From assembly GCA_024278555.1 (NCBI GenBank), contig JAJRSX010000205.1:1-23804 (forward strand): 23,804 bases of DNA, given 5' to 3'. Shown piece after piece: positions 8,264 to 17,567 of this stretch. How positions within the stretch are numbered: position 1 is the stretch's first letter; every line of letters begins with the position of its first letter. The notes beneath the pieces are model-generated. The model did not search any database, was not told the origin of the DNA, and saw only the letters and a list, made by a program, of their open reading frames with translations. Position numbers and translations under genes: made by a program. The DNA comes from a bacterium. GTDB lineage: Bacteria; CG2-30-53-67; CG2-30-70-394.

Positions 8264-8359
8264 GAGCCGGCTCCCGCCGGCGAAACAGGCCCCATCTTGA
8301 GATCGGTGGGACCAGCGGGGGCTACGACCCCGGATCGCGAGCAAAAGCTTTCTCCTACG
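8260..8359. repeat. REP-like repeat, copy 4
   Basis: It begins ATAGGAGCCGGCTCCCGCCGGCGA across the response-regulator stop codon. It then repeats the modules of 2821-2893: AGGCCC-ATCTTGAGATCG-GTGGGACC, a weak CGGGG/CCCCG hairpin, and GGATCGCGAGCAAAAGCTTTCTCCTACG. Here the two outer arms are not complementary to each other; each is close to self-palindromic (AGCCGGCT, AAAGCTTT), unlike copy 1. Confidence 0.7.
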
Positions 8360-8368
8360 TCTCTTCCG

Positions 8369-8430
8369 TCCATCCCTCCCGCAGCGCGAAGCGCCGCGAT
8401 CGCGGTCTGCGTAGCAGACCGCGGCTACAG
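8369..8430. repeat. Palindromic repeat overlapping the CBS gene stop
   Basis: GCAGCGCGAAGCGCCGCGATCG is followed by a perfect 10-bp hairpin, CGCGGTCTGC-GTA-GCAGACCGCG (8401-8423), and then GCTACAG. On the minus strand CTGTAG supplies the stop codon of the CBS-domain gene. The GCGGCTACAG end is shared with the repeat at 2931-2983, where it is likewise the stop of a minus-strand gene. Confidence 0.75.
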
Positions 8431-8802
8431 CATCCCGTAGACGACGCTCAGAAAGTCCGCCTCGGTGATGATCCCCAGGAGGTGGCGGCTGTCGTCGGTG
8501 ACCAGGGCGCACCCCCACTTGCGGGTGATCATCGCCTCGATGATCACCTTGATCGGGGTCTCCGGGCGGAAGGTGAGACGCACCGGAGTCATCACCTCCG
8601 AGGCCCTGCGCCCCCCCTCGCCATTCGCCGCCAGTCGCAGGAGGTCACGATGGGTGACCAGCCCGACCACACGACCGTCGTCGTCCACCACCGGCACGTG
8701 GCGGATCGACTGCCACGCCATCATCTCCCCGGCACCGTCCACCCCCAGCCCCTCGTGGAGGGTCTGCAGGTTGTCGGTGGTCATCACGTCGGCGGCGGTC
8801 AT
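8425..8802 (-). CDS. CBS-domain pair protein
   Basis: This 125-residue protein consists of two CBS motifs (about 5-60 and 68-124). Characteristic segments are AADVMTTDN, IRHVPVVDDDGRVVGLVTHRDLL, ASEVMTP and LLGIITEADFL. CBS pairs bind adenosine nucleotides and act as energy or redox sensors; as a lone module it probably regulates an unidentified partner. The start is taken at ATG 8802. An in-frame TTG at 8832 would add ten residues, but homology begins at the ATG; a GGAGG about 13 bases upstream is a rather distant ribosome binding site. It lies 131 bases after secF on the same strand. Its stop lies within a repeat. Confidence 0.88.
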   Translation of the reverse strand: MTAADVMTTDNLQTLHEGLGVDGAGEMMAWQSIRHVPVVDDDGRVVGLVTHRDLLRLAANGEGGRRASEVMTPVRLTFRPETPIKVIIEAMITRKWGCALVTDDSRHLLGIITEADFLSVVYGML

Positions 8803-8933
8803 GGCGCTCTCGTCTACCTCCGCTCCTCGCAAAAACCGTGCTCAACAGAACGGCCCGCGACGGCCTACACCTGGGGCGAAACGACCCGTAGAAGCCGCCC
8901 CTTGGGACAATCTGGCGGACCTGAGCGGCAGGC

Positions 8934-9854
8934 TCACGAGGCCACGCTCTCCGCCTTGTCCACCGTCCCCTTGTGCACCACCCGATCCCACGCCACCACC
9001 ACCGGCGAGGCAATGAAGATCGAGGAATAGGTACCGACCACCACCCCCACCAGGAGGGCGAAGGCGAAGTCGTGGATTACCTCGCCGCCGAGGAAGAAGA
9101 GGGCGACCACCACCACGAAGGTGGTGACGGAGGTAAGGATGGTGCGCGACAGGGTCTCGTTCACCGACCGGTTGATCACCGGCACGATCGGCTCCTGCAC
9201 GTTGGCGAGGTGGTTCTCGCGAATCCGGTCGTAGACCACGATGGTGTCGTTGAGGGAGTAGCCGACAATCGTGAGGACCGCCGCCACCACCGTCAGGTCG
9301 ACCTCCAGGTGGGTCACCGCGAAGGCCCCGAGGGTGAGCAGGACGTCATGGATGAGGGCGAGGATCGCCCCGACCGCGTATTTGAACTCGAAGCGGATGG
9401 TGATGTAGATGACCACCATCCCGAGGGCGTAGACGATCGCCATCACCGCCTTGTGGCGCAGGTCGGAGCCGACCTGCGGCCCCACCTCCTCCTGACGCAC
9501 CACCTTCAGGCCGCTCTCCTTGAAGCGATCGCCGAGGGCAGCCTTCACCACCTTGATCATGTTCGGGTCGCCCGCCGGCAGGCGGATGAGGATGTCATTG
9601 GGGGAGCCGAACTCCTGAATCACCGCGTCGCCATGACCGGCCTTGGAGAGGGCGTCGCGGATCTCCTGGATGGCGACTGGCTGGGTGGTCTTGATCTGGA
9701 CCACCGTGCCCCCCTTGAAGTCGATCCCCAGGTTGAGGCCGCGCACGGCCATCGCCACGATGCCGATACCGATGAGGATCAGGGAGATGGCCACCCAGAG
9801 ACGGGCGCGACCGATGAAGTCGATGTGGGTACCACTGGGGATGATCTCAATCAT
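8934..9854 (-). CDS. secF: Protein translocase subunit SecF
   Basis: This 306-residue inner-membrane partner of SecD uses the proton-motive force to help complete protein export through SecYEG. TM1 is at about 19-37, followed by LGIDFKGG (42-49), a periplasmic domain to about 135, and a block of five TMs. The conserved GYSLNDTIVVYDRIRE is at 198-213. It starts 6 bases after secD, so it is in the same operon. The length and all hallmark segments are normal. Confidence 0.98.
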   Translation of the reverse strand: MIEIIPSGTHIDFIGRARLWVAISLILIGIGIVAMAVRGLNLGIDFKGGTVVQIKTTQPVAIQEIRDALSKAGHGDAVIQEFGSPNDILIRLPAGDPNMIKVVKAALGDRFKESGLKVVRQEEVGPQVGSDLRHKAVMAIVYALGMVVIYITIRFEFKYAVGAILALIHDVLLTLGAFAVTHLEVDLTVVAAVLTIVGYSLNDTIVVYDRIRENHLANVQEPIVPVINRSVNETLSRTILTSVTTFVVVVALFFLGGEVIHDFAFALLVGVVVGTYSSIFIASPVVVAWDRVVHKGTVDKAESVAS

Positions 9855-9860
9855 GGCTGA

Positions 9861-11423
9861 CTAGATGGAGAGCGCCTTCACCTCGCGGGAGCCGAGGAAA
9901 CCGTCGTAGACGGCGCGGGTGCAGAAGATGGCGGTGAACATGGAGGCAATGACGCCGAGCGACAGGGTGACCGCGAACCCCTTCACCGGCCCGGTACCGA
10001 ACTGGAAGAGGACCAGGGCGGCGATGAGGGTGGTGACGTTGGCGTCGAGGATGGTGGAGAATGCCTTGGCGTACCCCCCCTCCACCGCGCCGTGGGCGCT
10101 CTTGCCGAGGCGCAGCTCCTCACGGATCCGTTCGAAGATGATGACGTTGGCATCCACCGCCATGCCGACGGTGAGGATCATCCCGGCGATCCCCGGCAGG
10201 GTGAGGGTGGCGCCGAAGGCCGCCAGACCGCCGAGGATCAGGAGCAGATTGAGGGCCAAGGCCAGGTCAGCCACTAGGCCGAAGAGGCGGTAGTAGATGG
10301 CCATGAAGATGACCACCAGAATGCCACCGACAACGATGGAGATCTTGCCGGCGGCGATCGAGTCGGCGCCGAGCGACGGACCGACGGTGCGCTCCTCCAG
10401 CACCTCCACCCGCGCCGGCAGGGCGCCGGCGCGCAGGACGATCGACAGGTCCTGCGACTCCTCCATGGTGAAGTTGCCGCTGATCTGCGCCCTTCCGCCG
10501 CCGATCCGCTCGCGGATGACCGGCGCCGAGTAGACGTTGCCGTCGAGGATGATCGCCATCCGCTTGCCGACATTCTCCGCGGTAAGCTTGGCGAACTTGC
10601 GCGCCCCGAGGGTGGAAAACTGCATCGAGACATACGGCTCGTTGTAGCGCTGATCGATGTTCACCTGCGCGTCGGTGAGCAGGTCGCCGGTGAGGACCAC
10701 CCGCCGCTTCAAGACATACGGCTTGCGGTCAATGATGTGGCCGGTGACCTTGTCCACCACCTTCTCGTAGAGGATCTCATCACCCGGCGGCAGCTTGCCG
10801 GCGAGGGCGTCGGCGACCGAGACGCTCTCGTCCACCATCTTGAACTCGAGGACCGCGGTGCGGCCGATCAGCTGCTTGGCCCGCTCCGGGTCGGCCATGC
10901 CGGGGAGCTGGATGAGGATCCGCTCCTTGCCCTGACGCTGCAGGGTCGGCTCCGCCACCCCAAGGGCGTCGACCCGGTTGCGGATGATCTCCAGGGCCTG
11001 GTCCACCGCCTTGTCCTTGATCCGCGCCGCCTCCTTCATGTCCAGGGAGACCGCGCCGTGGCGGTCGTCGAGGTCGCTGTAGAGCAGCGCCGGGTACTCG
11101 CGGGCGATGAACTCCTTGAACTTCTCCCGCTCCCGCGGCGAGGCAAAGGTGATCTCCTGGCGCTGGCCGCTCTGGCGGGCGCCGAGGGTGTAGATCTTGT
11201 TCTCCCGCGCCTCCGAGAGGATCTCGTCCACCTGCCGTGAAAGGTGGTTGGTCACCGCCTCGTCCGAGGCGACCCCGAGGAGCAGGTGGACGCCGCCCTG
11301 GAGGTCGAGCCCCAGGTGGAGGTTCTTCAGCCTCCCCTGCTCATCCTGCGGCACGAGGTAGTAGAGGGCACCGGCGATGACGGCGACGATAAGGGCGTAC
11401 TTCCAGTAGAGGACCTTCGGCAT
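9861..11423 (-). CDS. secD: Protein translocase subunit SecD
   Basis: This 520-residue inner-membrane protein of the SecDF-YajC complex has an N-terminal TM (about 8-24), then the LGLDLQGG motif (37-44), a large periplasmic P1 region, and a C-terminal block of five TMs. That block contains GMAVDANVIIFERIREE (about 420-436), which has the conserved Asp implicated in proton conduction. Length is somewhat below E. coli SecD (615) but normal for many bacteria. It starts 3 bases after yajC and precedes secF, so the three are co-transcribed. Confidence 0.98.
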   Translation of the reverse strand: MPKVLYWKYALIVAVIAGALYYLVPQDEQGRLKNLHLGLDLQGGVHLLLGVASDEAVTNHLSRQVDEILSEARENKIYTLGARQSGQRQEITFASPREREKFKEFIAREYPALLYSDLDDRHGAVSLDMKEAARIKDKAVDQALEIIRNRVDALGVAEPTLQRQGKERILIQLPGMADPERAKQLIGRTAVLEFKMVDESVSVADALAGKLPPGDEILYEKVVDKVTGHIIDRKPYVLKRRVVLTGDLLTDAQVNIDQRYNEPYVSMQFSTLGARKFAKLTAENVGKRMAIILDGNVYSAPVIRERIGGGRAQISGNFTMEESQDLSIVLRAGALPARVEVLEERTVGPSLGADSIAAGKISIVVGGILVVIFMAIYYRLFGLVADLALALNLLLILGGLAAFGATLTLPGIAGMILTVGMAVDANVIIFERIREELRLGKSAHGAVEGGYAKAFSTILDANVTTLIAALVLFQFGTGPVKGFAVTLSLGVIASMFTAIFCTRAVYDGFLGSREVKALSI

Positions 11424-11426
11424 GGA

Positions 11427-11732
11427 TCACTCCGTAAGCTTCTGGGCGATGGCGCTGCGATCCACCTTCACGCGCACCGAGTCGGTGATCGCCACCACCA
11501 GCGTCTCCCCCTTCACCTCCACGATCTGGCCGTGGAGCCCCCCGGTGGTGACCACCCGGTCACCCTTCGAGAGGGTCTGGAGCATCTCCTTGTGGCTCTT
11601 CTGCTGCTTCTGCTGGGGACGGATCAACAGGAAATAGAAGATCACGAACATCAACAGGAGGGGGACCATGGAGACCATGGCCGGTGGGCTTCCCCCTCCA
11701 GCGGGTGCGGCATGGGCGATCGATGCAAACAT
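11427..11732 (-). CDS. yajC: Preprotein translocase accessory subunit YajC
   Basis: This 101-residue single-pass protein has a TM at about 18-37 (MVPLLLMFVIFYFLLIRPQQ) followed by the family hallmark RPQQKQQK (38-45) and a small cytoplasmic domain with GDRVVTTGGLHGQI. It associates with SecDF and YidC. It sits between tgt (54 bases upstream) and secD (3 bases downstream), the standard proteobacterial order. Confidence 0.97.
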   Translation of the reverse strand: MFASIAHAAPAGGGSPPAMVSMVPLLLMFVIFYFLLIRPQQKQQKSHKEMLQTLSKGDRVVTTGGLHGQIVEVKGETLVVAITDSVRVKVDRSAIAQKLTE

Positions 11733-11786
11733 CCCTACCCCTTCGTAAATGGCGGCGTCAGTGGTTAGTGGCGGCGAGGGTGACGA

Positions 11787-13200
<1,414 letters not shown>

Positions 13201-13430
13201 GAGGCGGGGTGGAGGTGCGAGCGGCCCGGAGAGATGTGGCGTGCCGTAAAGGGGGTGATGGGTGGAAGAGAGGATGGCGTACGAGGTGCAGAACCGTTCG
13301 GGTGAGCCGGGCAGGGAAGGCCACCCGCGAACAGACGCACATGGACGGGAACGGGCCCTCTCCAGCGGCGATCAAGACGGCGGCGCCGGACTGAGAAGGC
13401 GAGGCATGGAGAGAGATGCAAAGTCAAGAA

Positions 13431-13462
13431 CTGACCCTGGCGGCTGCTGACCCTGGCGGCTG
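13431..13462 (+). repeat. 16-bp direct tandem duplication
   Basis: Two perfect adjacent copies of CTGACCCTGGCGGCTG, preceded by AAAGTCAAGAA and followed by CACGCGGGTCAAGAAATGG, so the AGTCAAGA/GGTCAAGA flanks are also similar. It lies in non-coding sequence. Confidence 0.85.
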
Positions 13463-13560
13463 CACGCGGGTCAAGAAATGGCGTGAATGGGTGGTGTCTC
13501 TTGAGCCGATGCCACTTGACCGCCTGCGGTACGTCCGCCTCCGGCGCGGTGGGGCGGTTA

Positions 13561-13592
13561 CCGCGATCGGGGGCATGGCCCCCTCCTACCCG
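13561..13592 (-). repeat. REP-like half repeat
   Basis: Read on the minus strand: GGGTAGGAGGGGGCCATGCC followed by CCCGATCGCGG. This is the left outer arm of the REP-like family seen at 141-224, without the inner hairpins. Confidence 0.65.
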
Positions 13593-13696
13593 TTCTTTGC
13601 GCCTTGGCGCCTTGGCGTTGAATCCCGGCCTTCAAGGCCCACGCCTTCCGCGAGGCCGCCGCCGGCGACGCCAGCGCTCCCCTCACCTCCCCCCCC
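13593..13696 (-). repeat. Right arm of the ~76-bp inverted repeat with word repeats
   Basis: 13620-13696 is the inverted counterpart of 12996-13071. On its inner side (13593-13619) are TTTGCGCCTTGGCGCCTTGG words, i.e. CCAAGGCGCCAAGGCGCAAA on the minus strand. The outer end stops about 10 bases short of the lpxB stop codon. Confidence 0.85.
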
Positions 13697-13706
13697 CGCG
13701 CCCCCC

Positions 13707-14891
13707 CTACCGGCGCTCATCCCCTTCGGGGGCCCGCGGTGGCGAATCCGGACTCATCACCATCTCCGCGACGATCTCCGCGGCGCGTTTCGAGGCGCCG
13801 CCGCGGTCGAGGGCGCGGACCACGGCGTCGATCTCCTCGGTCTGCCGGGCGGCCACGGCCGGGTCGGTGAGGAGCGGGAGGGAGGCGGCCAGGAGGTGCT
13901 CCGGGGTGGCCCTCTCCTGCAGGAGCTCCGGCACCACCTCGCGGCCGCCGAGGATGTTGACCATGCCGAGGTGGGGGATCTTGACCACCCGCCTGGCGAT
14001 GGCGGCGGTCAGCCAGCCGGCCTTGTAGAGGATCACCATGGGCCGCCGCAGGAGCGCCACCTCCAGGGAGGCGGTGCCGGAGGCGACCCAGACCAGATCG
14101 CTGGCCGCGACCCCGTCGTGGACCCGCCCTTCGATGAGCGCGGCCGGGCCGGGGAGCTGGGCGAGGAGGTCGGCCACCAGTGACCGGGCGATGGTCGGGG
14201 CGCGGGAGAGGAGGTACTGGCAGTCGGGCAGGTCGCGCTGGAGCCGCCTCGCCGTCTCCACGAAGACCGGCAATAGATGGGCCACCTCGTGGCGGCGGCT
14301 ACCGGGGAGGAGGGCGATGGTCGGCTTGGCCGGGTCGAGGCCGTAGGCGGCGAGGGCCGCCTCCCGCGACCGGCCGACCCGCACCTCGTCCGCCAGGGGA
14401 TGGCCGATGTAGTCCACCGCCAGGCCGGTGCCATCGTAGAGGGGAGGCTCGAAGGGGAAGATGCACATCAGCCGGTCGACCAGCCGCGCGACCTTGGGGA
14501 TGCGCCGCCGCTTCCACGCCCACACCTGGGGGGAGACGTAATAGAGGATGGGGATGGAGAGCCTCCGCAGCGGCTTGGCCAGGCGCAGGTTGAAGTCCGG
14601 CGAGTCGATGAGCACCGCGAGGTCCGGCCGGCGCTCCCGGGCCGCGCCCACCAGGTCGTAGAAGATGCGGCGCAGGCGCGGGTAGGCGCGGATCACGTCG
14701 GCCAGGCCGAGGACCGACATCTCGCGCACGTGGTGGATGAGCTCCATGCCGGCCGCGTCGAGGTGGTCGCCGCCGCAGCCGAACCAGCGGGCGTCCGGCA
14801 CCGTCTCCCGCGCCGCCTCCACCAGGTGGCCGCCGTGGAGATCGCCCGACGCCTCGGCGCAGACCAGGAGGATGTTGGGGGAGGAGGACAT
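13707..14891 (-). CDS. lpxB: Lipid-A-disaccharide synthase
   Basis: This 394-residue GT19 glycosyltransferase joins UDP-2,3-diacylglucosamine to lipid X, making the lipid A disaccharide at the inner face of the cytoplasmic membrane. Family segments: CAEASGDLHGGHLV (11-24), FGCGGDHLDAAGME (37-50), MSVLGLADV (58-66), LIDSPDFNLRLAK (94-106) and YYVSPQVWAWKRRR (117-130). ATG 14891 is chosen; an in-frame GTG at 14912 would add seven residues, and neither start has a clear Shine-Dalgarno. It lies 99 bases downstream of hldE on the same strand, so both LPS genes are probably co-transcribed. lpxA, lpxD and fabZ are not adjacent. Confidence 0.97.
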   Translation of the reverse strand: MSSSPNILLVCAEASGDLHGGHLVEAARETVPDARWFGCGGDHLDAAGMELIHHVREMSVLGLADVIRAYPRLRRIFYDLVGAARERRPDLAVLIDSPDFNLRLAKPLRRLSIPILYYVSPQVWAWKRRRIPKVARLVDRLMCIFPFEPPLYDGTGLAVDYIGHPLADEVRVGRSREAALAAYGLDPAKPTIALLPGSRRHEVAHLLPVFVETARRLQRDLPDCQYLLSRAPTIARSLVADLLAQLPGPAALIEGRVHDGVAASDLVWVASGTASLEVALLRRPMVILYKAGWLTAAIARRVVKIPHLGMVNILGGREVVPELLQERATPEHLLAASLPLLTDPAVAARQTEEIDAVVRALDRGGASKRAAEIVAEMVMSPDSPPRAPEGDERR

Positions 14892-14990
14892 GGCCGAGAG
14901 CGGGCTAACCACCCGGATGGCCGGGAGACCCGTGGGGCTCCAGCCCGCCAGGTGGTGAGATCGCCTTGGTCTCCCTGGGGTCTCGGCGGT

Positions 14991-16466
14991 TCAACTTTCC
15001 TCCCCGGCGTTGCCGTAGAGCCGGGCGATCTTCTCGACGATGGCGGTGGTGGAGGCGCCCTCCACGACCTCCACCAGCTCCACCCGGCCGCCGTCGCGTT
15101 CGACGATCTCGTGGCCCACCACCTGCTCGCGGGTGTAGTCGCCCCCCTTGGCCAGGACGTGGGGGCGGATGGCCTCGATGAGGCTGAGCGGGGTGTCGTC
15201 GTCGAACACCGTGACGTAGTCGACGCACGAGAGCGCCGCCAGCACGTGGGCCCGGTCGCCCTCGCCGATGAGAGGACGGCTCTCCCCCTTCAGGCGGCGT
15301 ACCGAGGCGTCGGAGTTGAGGCCGAGGATGAGGCAGTCCCCGAGGGAACGCGCCCGTTGCAGGTAGCGGATGTGGCCCACGTGCAGCAGGTCGAAGCAGC
15401 CGTTGGTGAAGACCACCCGCTTGCCCGCCGCCCGCAGGCGGGCCGCGATGGCGACGGCGGCCTCGCCGGAGACGATCTTGCGCGCCGCCGGATCGGTGCT
15501 GCCGCCGGTCGCGAAGGCGCGGATCTCGTCGGGAGTGGCGGTGGCGGTGCCCACCTTGCCCACCACCACCCCCGCGGCCATGTTGGCGATCCTGGCTGCC
15601 GCGGCCAGGTCGAGCTCGGCGGCGAGCCCGGCGGCCAGGGTGGCGATCACCGTGTCGCCGGCGCCGGTGACGTCGAAGACCTCGCGGGCGTGGGTGGGGA
15701 GACGCAGGGGGGGGTGGCCGCGGCGGAAGAGGGCCATCCCCTCCTGGCTGAGGGTGACGAGCATGGCGTCGGCGGCGGCGACCTCGAGGAGCCGTTCCCC
15801 CGCCTCGTCGACCTCGGCGGCGGTCTCCATGGCGAGGCCGGTGGCCAGCCCCGCCTCCTTGCGGTTGGGGGTGAGGAGGGTCACCCCGCGGTAGCGGCCG
15901 TAGTCCCGCCCCTTGGGGTCTCCCAGCACCGGCACGCCGGCCTCGCGAGCGGCGCCGATGAGGCCGGCGAGCACCCGGTCGGTGAGCACCCCCTTGCCGT
16001 AGTCGGAGAGGACCACCGCGCCGCAGCTCCCGAGACACCGCGCCACGGCGGCGAGCAGCGCCGCCTCCGCCGCGGGGGGGATGTCGCGGCGCTGCTCCCG
16101 GTCGACCCGGACGAGCTGCTGGTTGCGGGCGATCACCCGGGTCTTGACCGTGGTCGGCCGGTCGGCGTCCACCACCAGCGCCGAGGTGTCGGCGCCGATG
16201 GCGGCCAGGTCGGCGTGCATCGCCTGGCCCGGCGGGTCGGAGCCCACCACCGAGGCGATCCCCACCTGGCAGCCGAGGGCGACCAGGTTGGCCACCACGT
16301 TGCCGGCGCCGCCGAGGGTGGTGTTGGCCGCCCGCTGGTCGAAGACCGGCACCGGCGCCTCCGGCGAGATGCGGTCGATATCCCCCCACAGAAACTCGTC
16401 CAACATCACGTCCCCCACCACCAAGACCCGGCGGCCGGCGAGACGATCGAGAAGGGAGAGGTCCAT
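14991..16466 (-). CDS. hldE: Bifunctional heptose 7-phosphate kinase/1-phosphate adenylyltransferase
   Basis: This 491-residue fusion makes ADP-heptose precursors for the LPS inner core. The N-terminal PfkB-like kinase (about 1-320) has DVTGAGDTV at 265-273 with the catalytic Asp. The C-terminal cytidylyltransferase-like domain (about 345-491) has [13 protein letters not shown] at 353-365 (HxGH at 362-365). Both domains look intact, with length similar to E. coli HldE (477). ATG 16466 gives [11 protein letters not shown], directly before the first strand [12 protein letters not shown]; the frame continues upstream into repeat sequence. It is followed by lpxB. Confidence 0.97.
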   Translation of the reverse strand: MDLSLLDRLAGRRVLVVGDVMLDEFLWGDIDRISPEAPVPVFDQRAANTTLGGAGNVVANLVALGCQVGIASVVGSDPPGQAMHADLAAIGADTSALVVDADRPTTVKTRVIARNQQLVRVDREQRRDIPPAAEAALLAAVARCLGSCGAVVLSDYGKGVLTDRVLAGLIGAAREAGVPVLGDPKGRDYGRYRGVTLLTPNRKEAGLATGLAMETAAEVDEAGERLLEVAAADAMLVTLSQEGMALFRRGHPPLRLPTHAREVFDVTGAGDTVIATLAAGLAAELDLAAAARIANMAAGVVVGKVGTATATPDEIRAFATGGSTDPAARKIVSGEAAVAIAARLRAAGKRVVFTNGCFDLLHVGHIRYLQRARSLGDCLILGLNSDASVRRLKGESRPLIGEGDRAHVLAALSCVDYVTVFDDDTPLSLIEAIRPHVLAKGGDYTREQVVGHEIVERDGGRVELVEVVEGASTTAIVEKIARLYGNAGEES

Positions 16467-16600
16467 GGCAGTAGCGCGGATGGGCTCGACGATGGCGGGC
16501 GGACTCAAAAGAGGAGGGTGTCGCAATGGCGACCCAACACCGCCCCTTTTACCGTGGCCGAGGCGCCGACGGCCAGGGGCGGCAACCTCCCCGGGGCACA

Positions 16601-16646
16601 ACCACGAAGGGCACGAAGTCCACGAAGGAAAGGAAAGGAAAGGAAG
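16601..16646 (+). repeat. CACGAAGG word array
   Basis: Three 9-base-period words (CACGAAGG, CACGAAGT, CACGAAGG at 16603, 16612 and 16621) run into a 5-base array GGAAA x3, GGAAG (16627-16646). A weaker relative, ACCACGAAGGGCGAGAAGG, lies at 12963-12981. Confidence 0.8.
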
Positions 16647-16871
16647 ATCTCCGACTCCTCCGTCCCCACCGGGACCGGGACCATCTCCCCCGCGCCCACG
16701 ACACCACCCCTGACCGGCGGCCAAGATCGTCGGCTCACGGGATCCCATCCGAGGCTACCGGGTAGATTCCCCAAACCGAGGGGGGATCGTCGGAGTCCGG
16801 GTGGTCCTCACCCCCTGGGTGCAGGAGGGAGGCACCGGCGTCGCAGGCAACCGCACGAAACAGGTGTCTGC

Positions 16872-16916
16872 GCCTGGAAGGCGGGCCTCGCGCAGAGAGG
16901 CAGAGCGTGCAGAGAG
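16872..16916 (+). repeat. Box-plus-word element (CGCAGAG type)
   Basis: The box GCCTGGAAGGCGGGCCTC (16872-16889) is followed by GCGCAGAGAGGCAGAGCG and TGCAGAGAG. It uses the same box as the GCCAAGG elements but a different word family. An inverted word partner (CCTCTGCGCCC...TGTGCGGTGA) lies at 17042-17071. Confidence 0.7.
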
Positions 16917-16981
16917 CTGTCCCGAACGGCGGCGGCGCAGGCGGTCTCCCGGAGGCGGGGAGCTCCTGGCAGGGTGTTTGG

Positions 16982-17011
16982 CCACGGAACCCACGGAACC
17001 GCACGGAAAGG
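16982..17011 (+). repeat. CACGGAA word array, left arm
   Basis: CCACGGAAC, CCACGGAACC and GCACGGAAAGG in tandem (period 9-11). The inverted partner is at 17443-17470 (TTCCGTGTCTTTCCGTGG, ATTCCGTGGC), so the two frame about 430 bases of other repeats. Confidence 0.8.
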
Positions 17012-17041
17012 GGCGCGGCGTTGCGCGTCGTCTCGATGAGC

Positions 17042-17071
17042 CCTCTGCGCCCTCCGTGCCCTGTGCGGTGA
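17042..17071 (-). repeat. CGCAGAG-type word array, inverted
   Basis: On the minus strand it reads TCACCGCACAGGGCACGGAG followed by GGCGCAGAGG. It resembles the arms at 20921-20950 (CACCGCAGAGACGCAGAGGG) and is inverted relative to 16872-16916. Confidence 0.7.
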
Positions 17072-17113
17072 CAACCGCTCCCGGCCCACCACCGATGACA
17101 CCACCCCCCCCTC

Positions 17114-17198
17114 GGTAGGAGGGGGTTGCACCCGCGACCCCGGCCCCACGGGCCGGCCGCGCCGGCGGCGCGGATCGCGGGTGCAACCCGCTCCTACC
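17114..17198. repeat. REP-like composite palindrome, copy 5 (complete)
   Basis: The outer arms GGTAGGAGGGGGTTGCACCC and GGGTGCAACCCGCTCCTACC enclose GCGA/TCGC and two perfect 7-bp hairpins: CCGGCCC-CAC-GGGCCGG (17140-17156) and CCGCGCC-GGC-GGCGCGG (17157-17173). Compared with 141-224, both outer arms differ in concert (CCATG/CATGG versus TTGCA/TGCAA), keeping base pairing. Confidence 0.85.
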
Positions 17199-17304
17199 AC
17201 CACCCATCCCTTTGCCTCGGTTCCCGCCCATGTGAGCCATTTGTTGCCCACCTGCACTGCTTTCCCACTACGGTGGTCAAGGTCCACGCCCGTCCCTCCG
17301 GCAC

Positions 17305-17332
17305 CATCCTGTAAATCCCGTTCATCCTGTCC
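17305..17332 (-). repeat. ACAGGAT word array
   Basis: On the minus strand: GGACAGGATGAACGGGATTT followed by ACAGGATG, i.e. GACAGGAT, GAACGGGAT, TTACAGGAT at a period of about 9-10. It is AT-richer than its surroundings. Confidence 0.75.
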
Positions 17333-17341
17333 AAAAAGCAG

Positions 17342-17388
17342 TCCTTCTCGCCCTTGGCGACTTTGCGCGAGCCCCTGCCTTCCAGGCC
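17342..17388 (-). repeat. Box-plus-word element (GCCAAGG type), inverted
   Basis: On the minus strand the box GGCCTGGAAGGCAGGGGCTC (17388-17369) is followed by GCGCAAAGTCGCCAAGGGCG and AGAAGG. It matches the element at 13150-13200 in box and word type. Confidence 0.7.
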
Positions 17389-17442
17389 GTTGCCACCCTC
17401 CCGACCGACCACGGGTGACACCCAGCCCGTGGCTCGCTTCCC

Positions 17443-17470
17443 TTCCGTGTCTTTCCGTGGATTCCGTGGC
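17443..17470 (-). repeat. CACGGAA word array, right arm
   Basis: The reverse complement reads GCCACGGAATCCACGGAAAG and ACACGGAA, the inverted partner of 16982-17011. Confidence 0.8.
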
Positions 17471-17567
17471 TGATACGGCCTTCCCAGCCCCCGCCGTTTC
17501 GCGGCTCGCCGCCGGAGACGCCCCGCCCTCGGGCCCGCCTCCTCTTCGTGCTCTTCGAGGCCTTGAG

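Larger units (their letters stand above)
16467..17567. other. 1.1-kb intergenic region made largely of dispersed repeats
   Basis: No credible gene. The region carries elements of five different word families plus one complete REP-like palindrome, listed separately. Long open frames crossing it on both strands are artefacts of high GC and lack domains. It separates the minus-strand porin and hldE-lpxB units, so an hldE promoter should lie at its left end, but none was identified. Confidence 0.7.

Noticed and set aside
14277-17039. 920-codon + strand open frame across lpxB, hldE and the repeats
   Set aside because: It is antisense to two clear LPS genes and continues through intergenic repeats; composition is that of a shadow frame.
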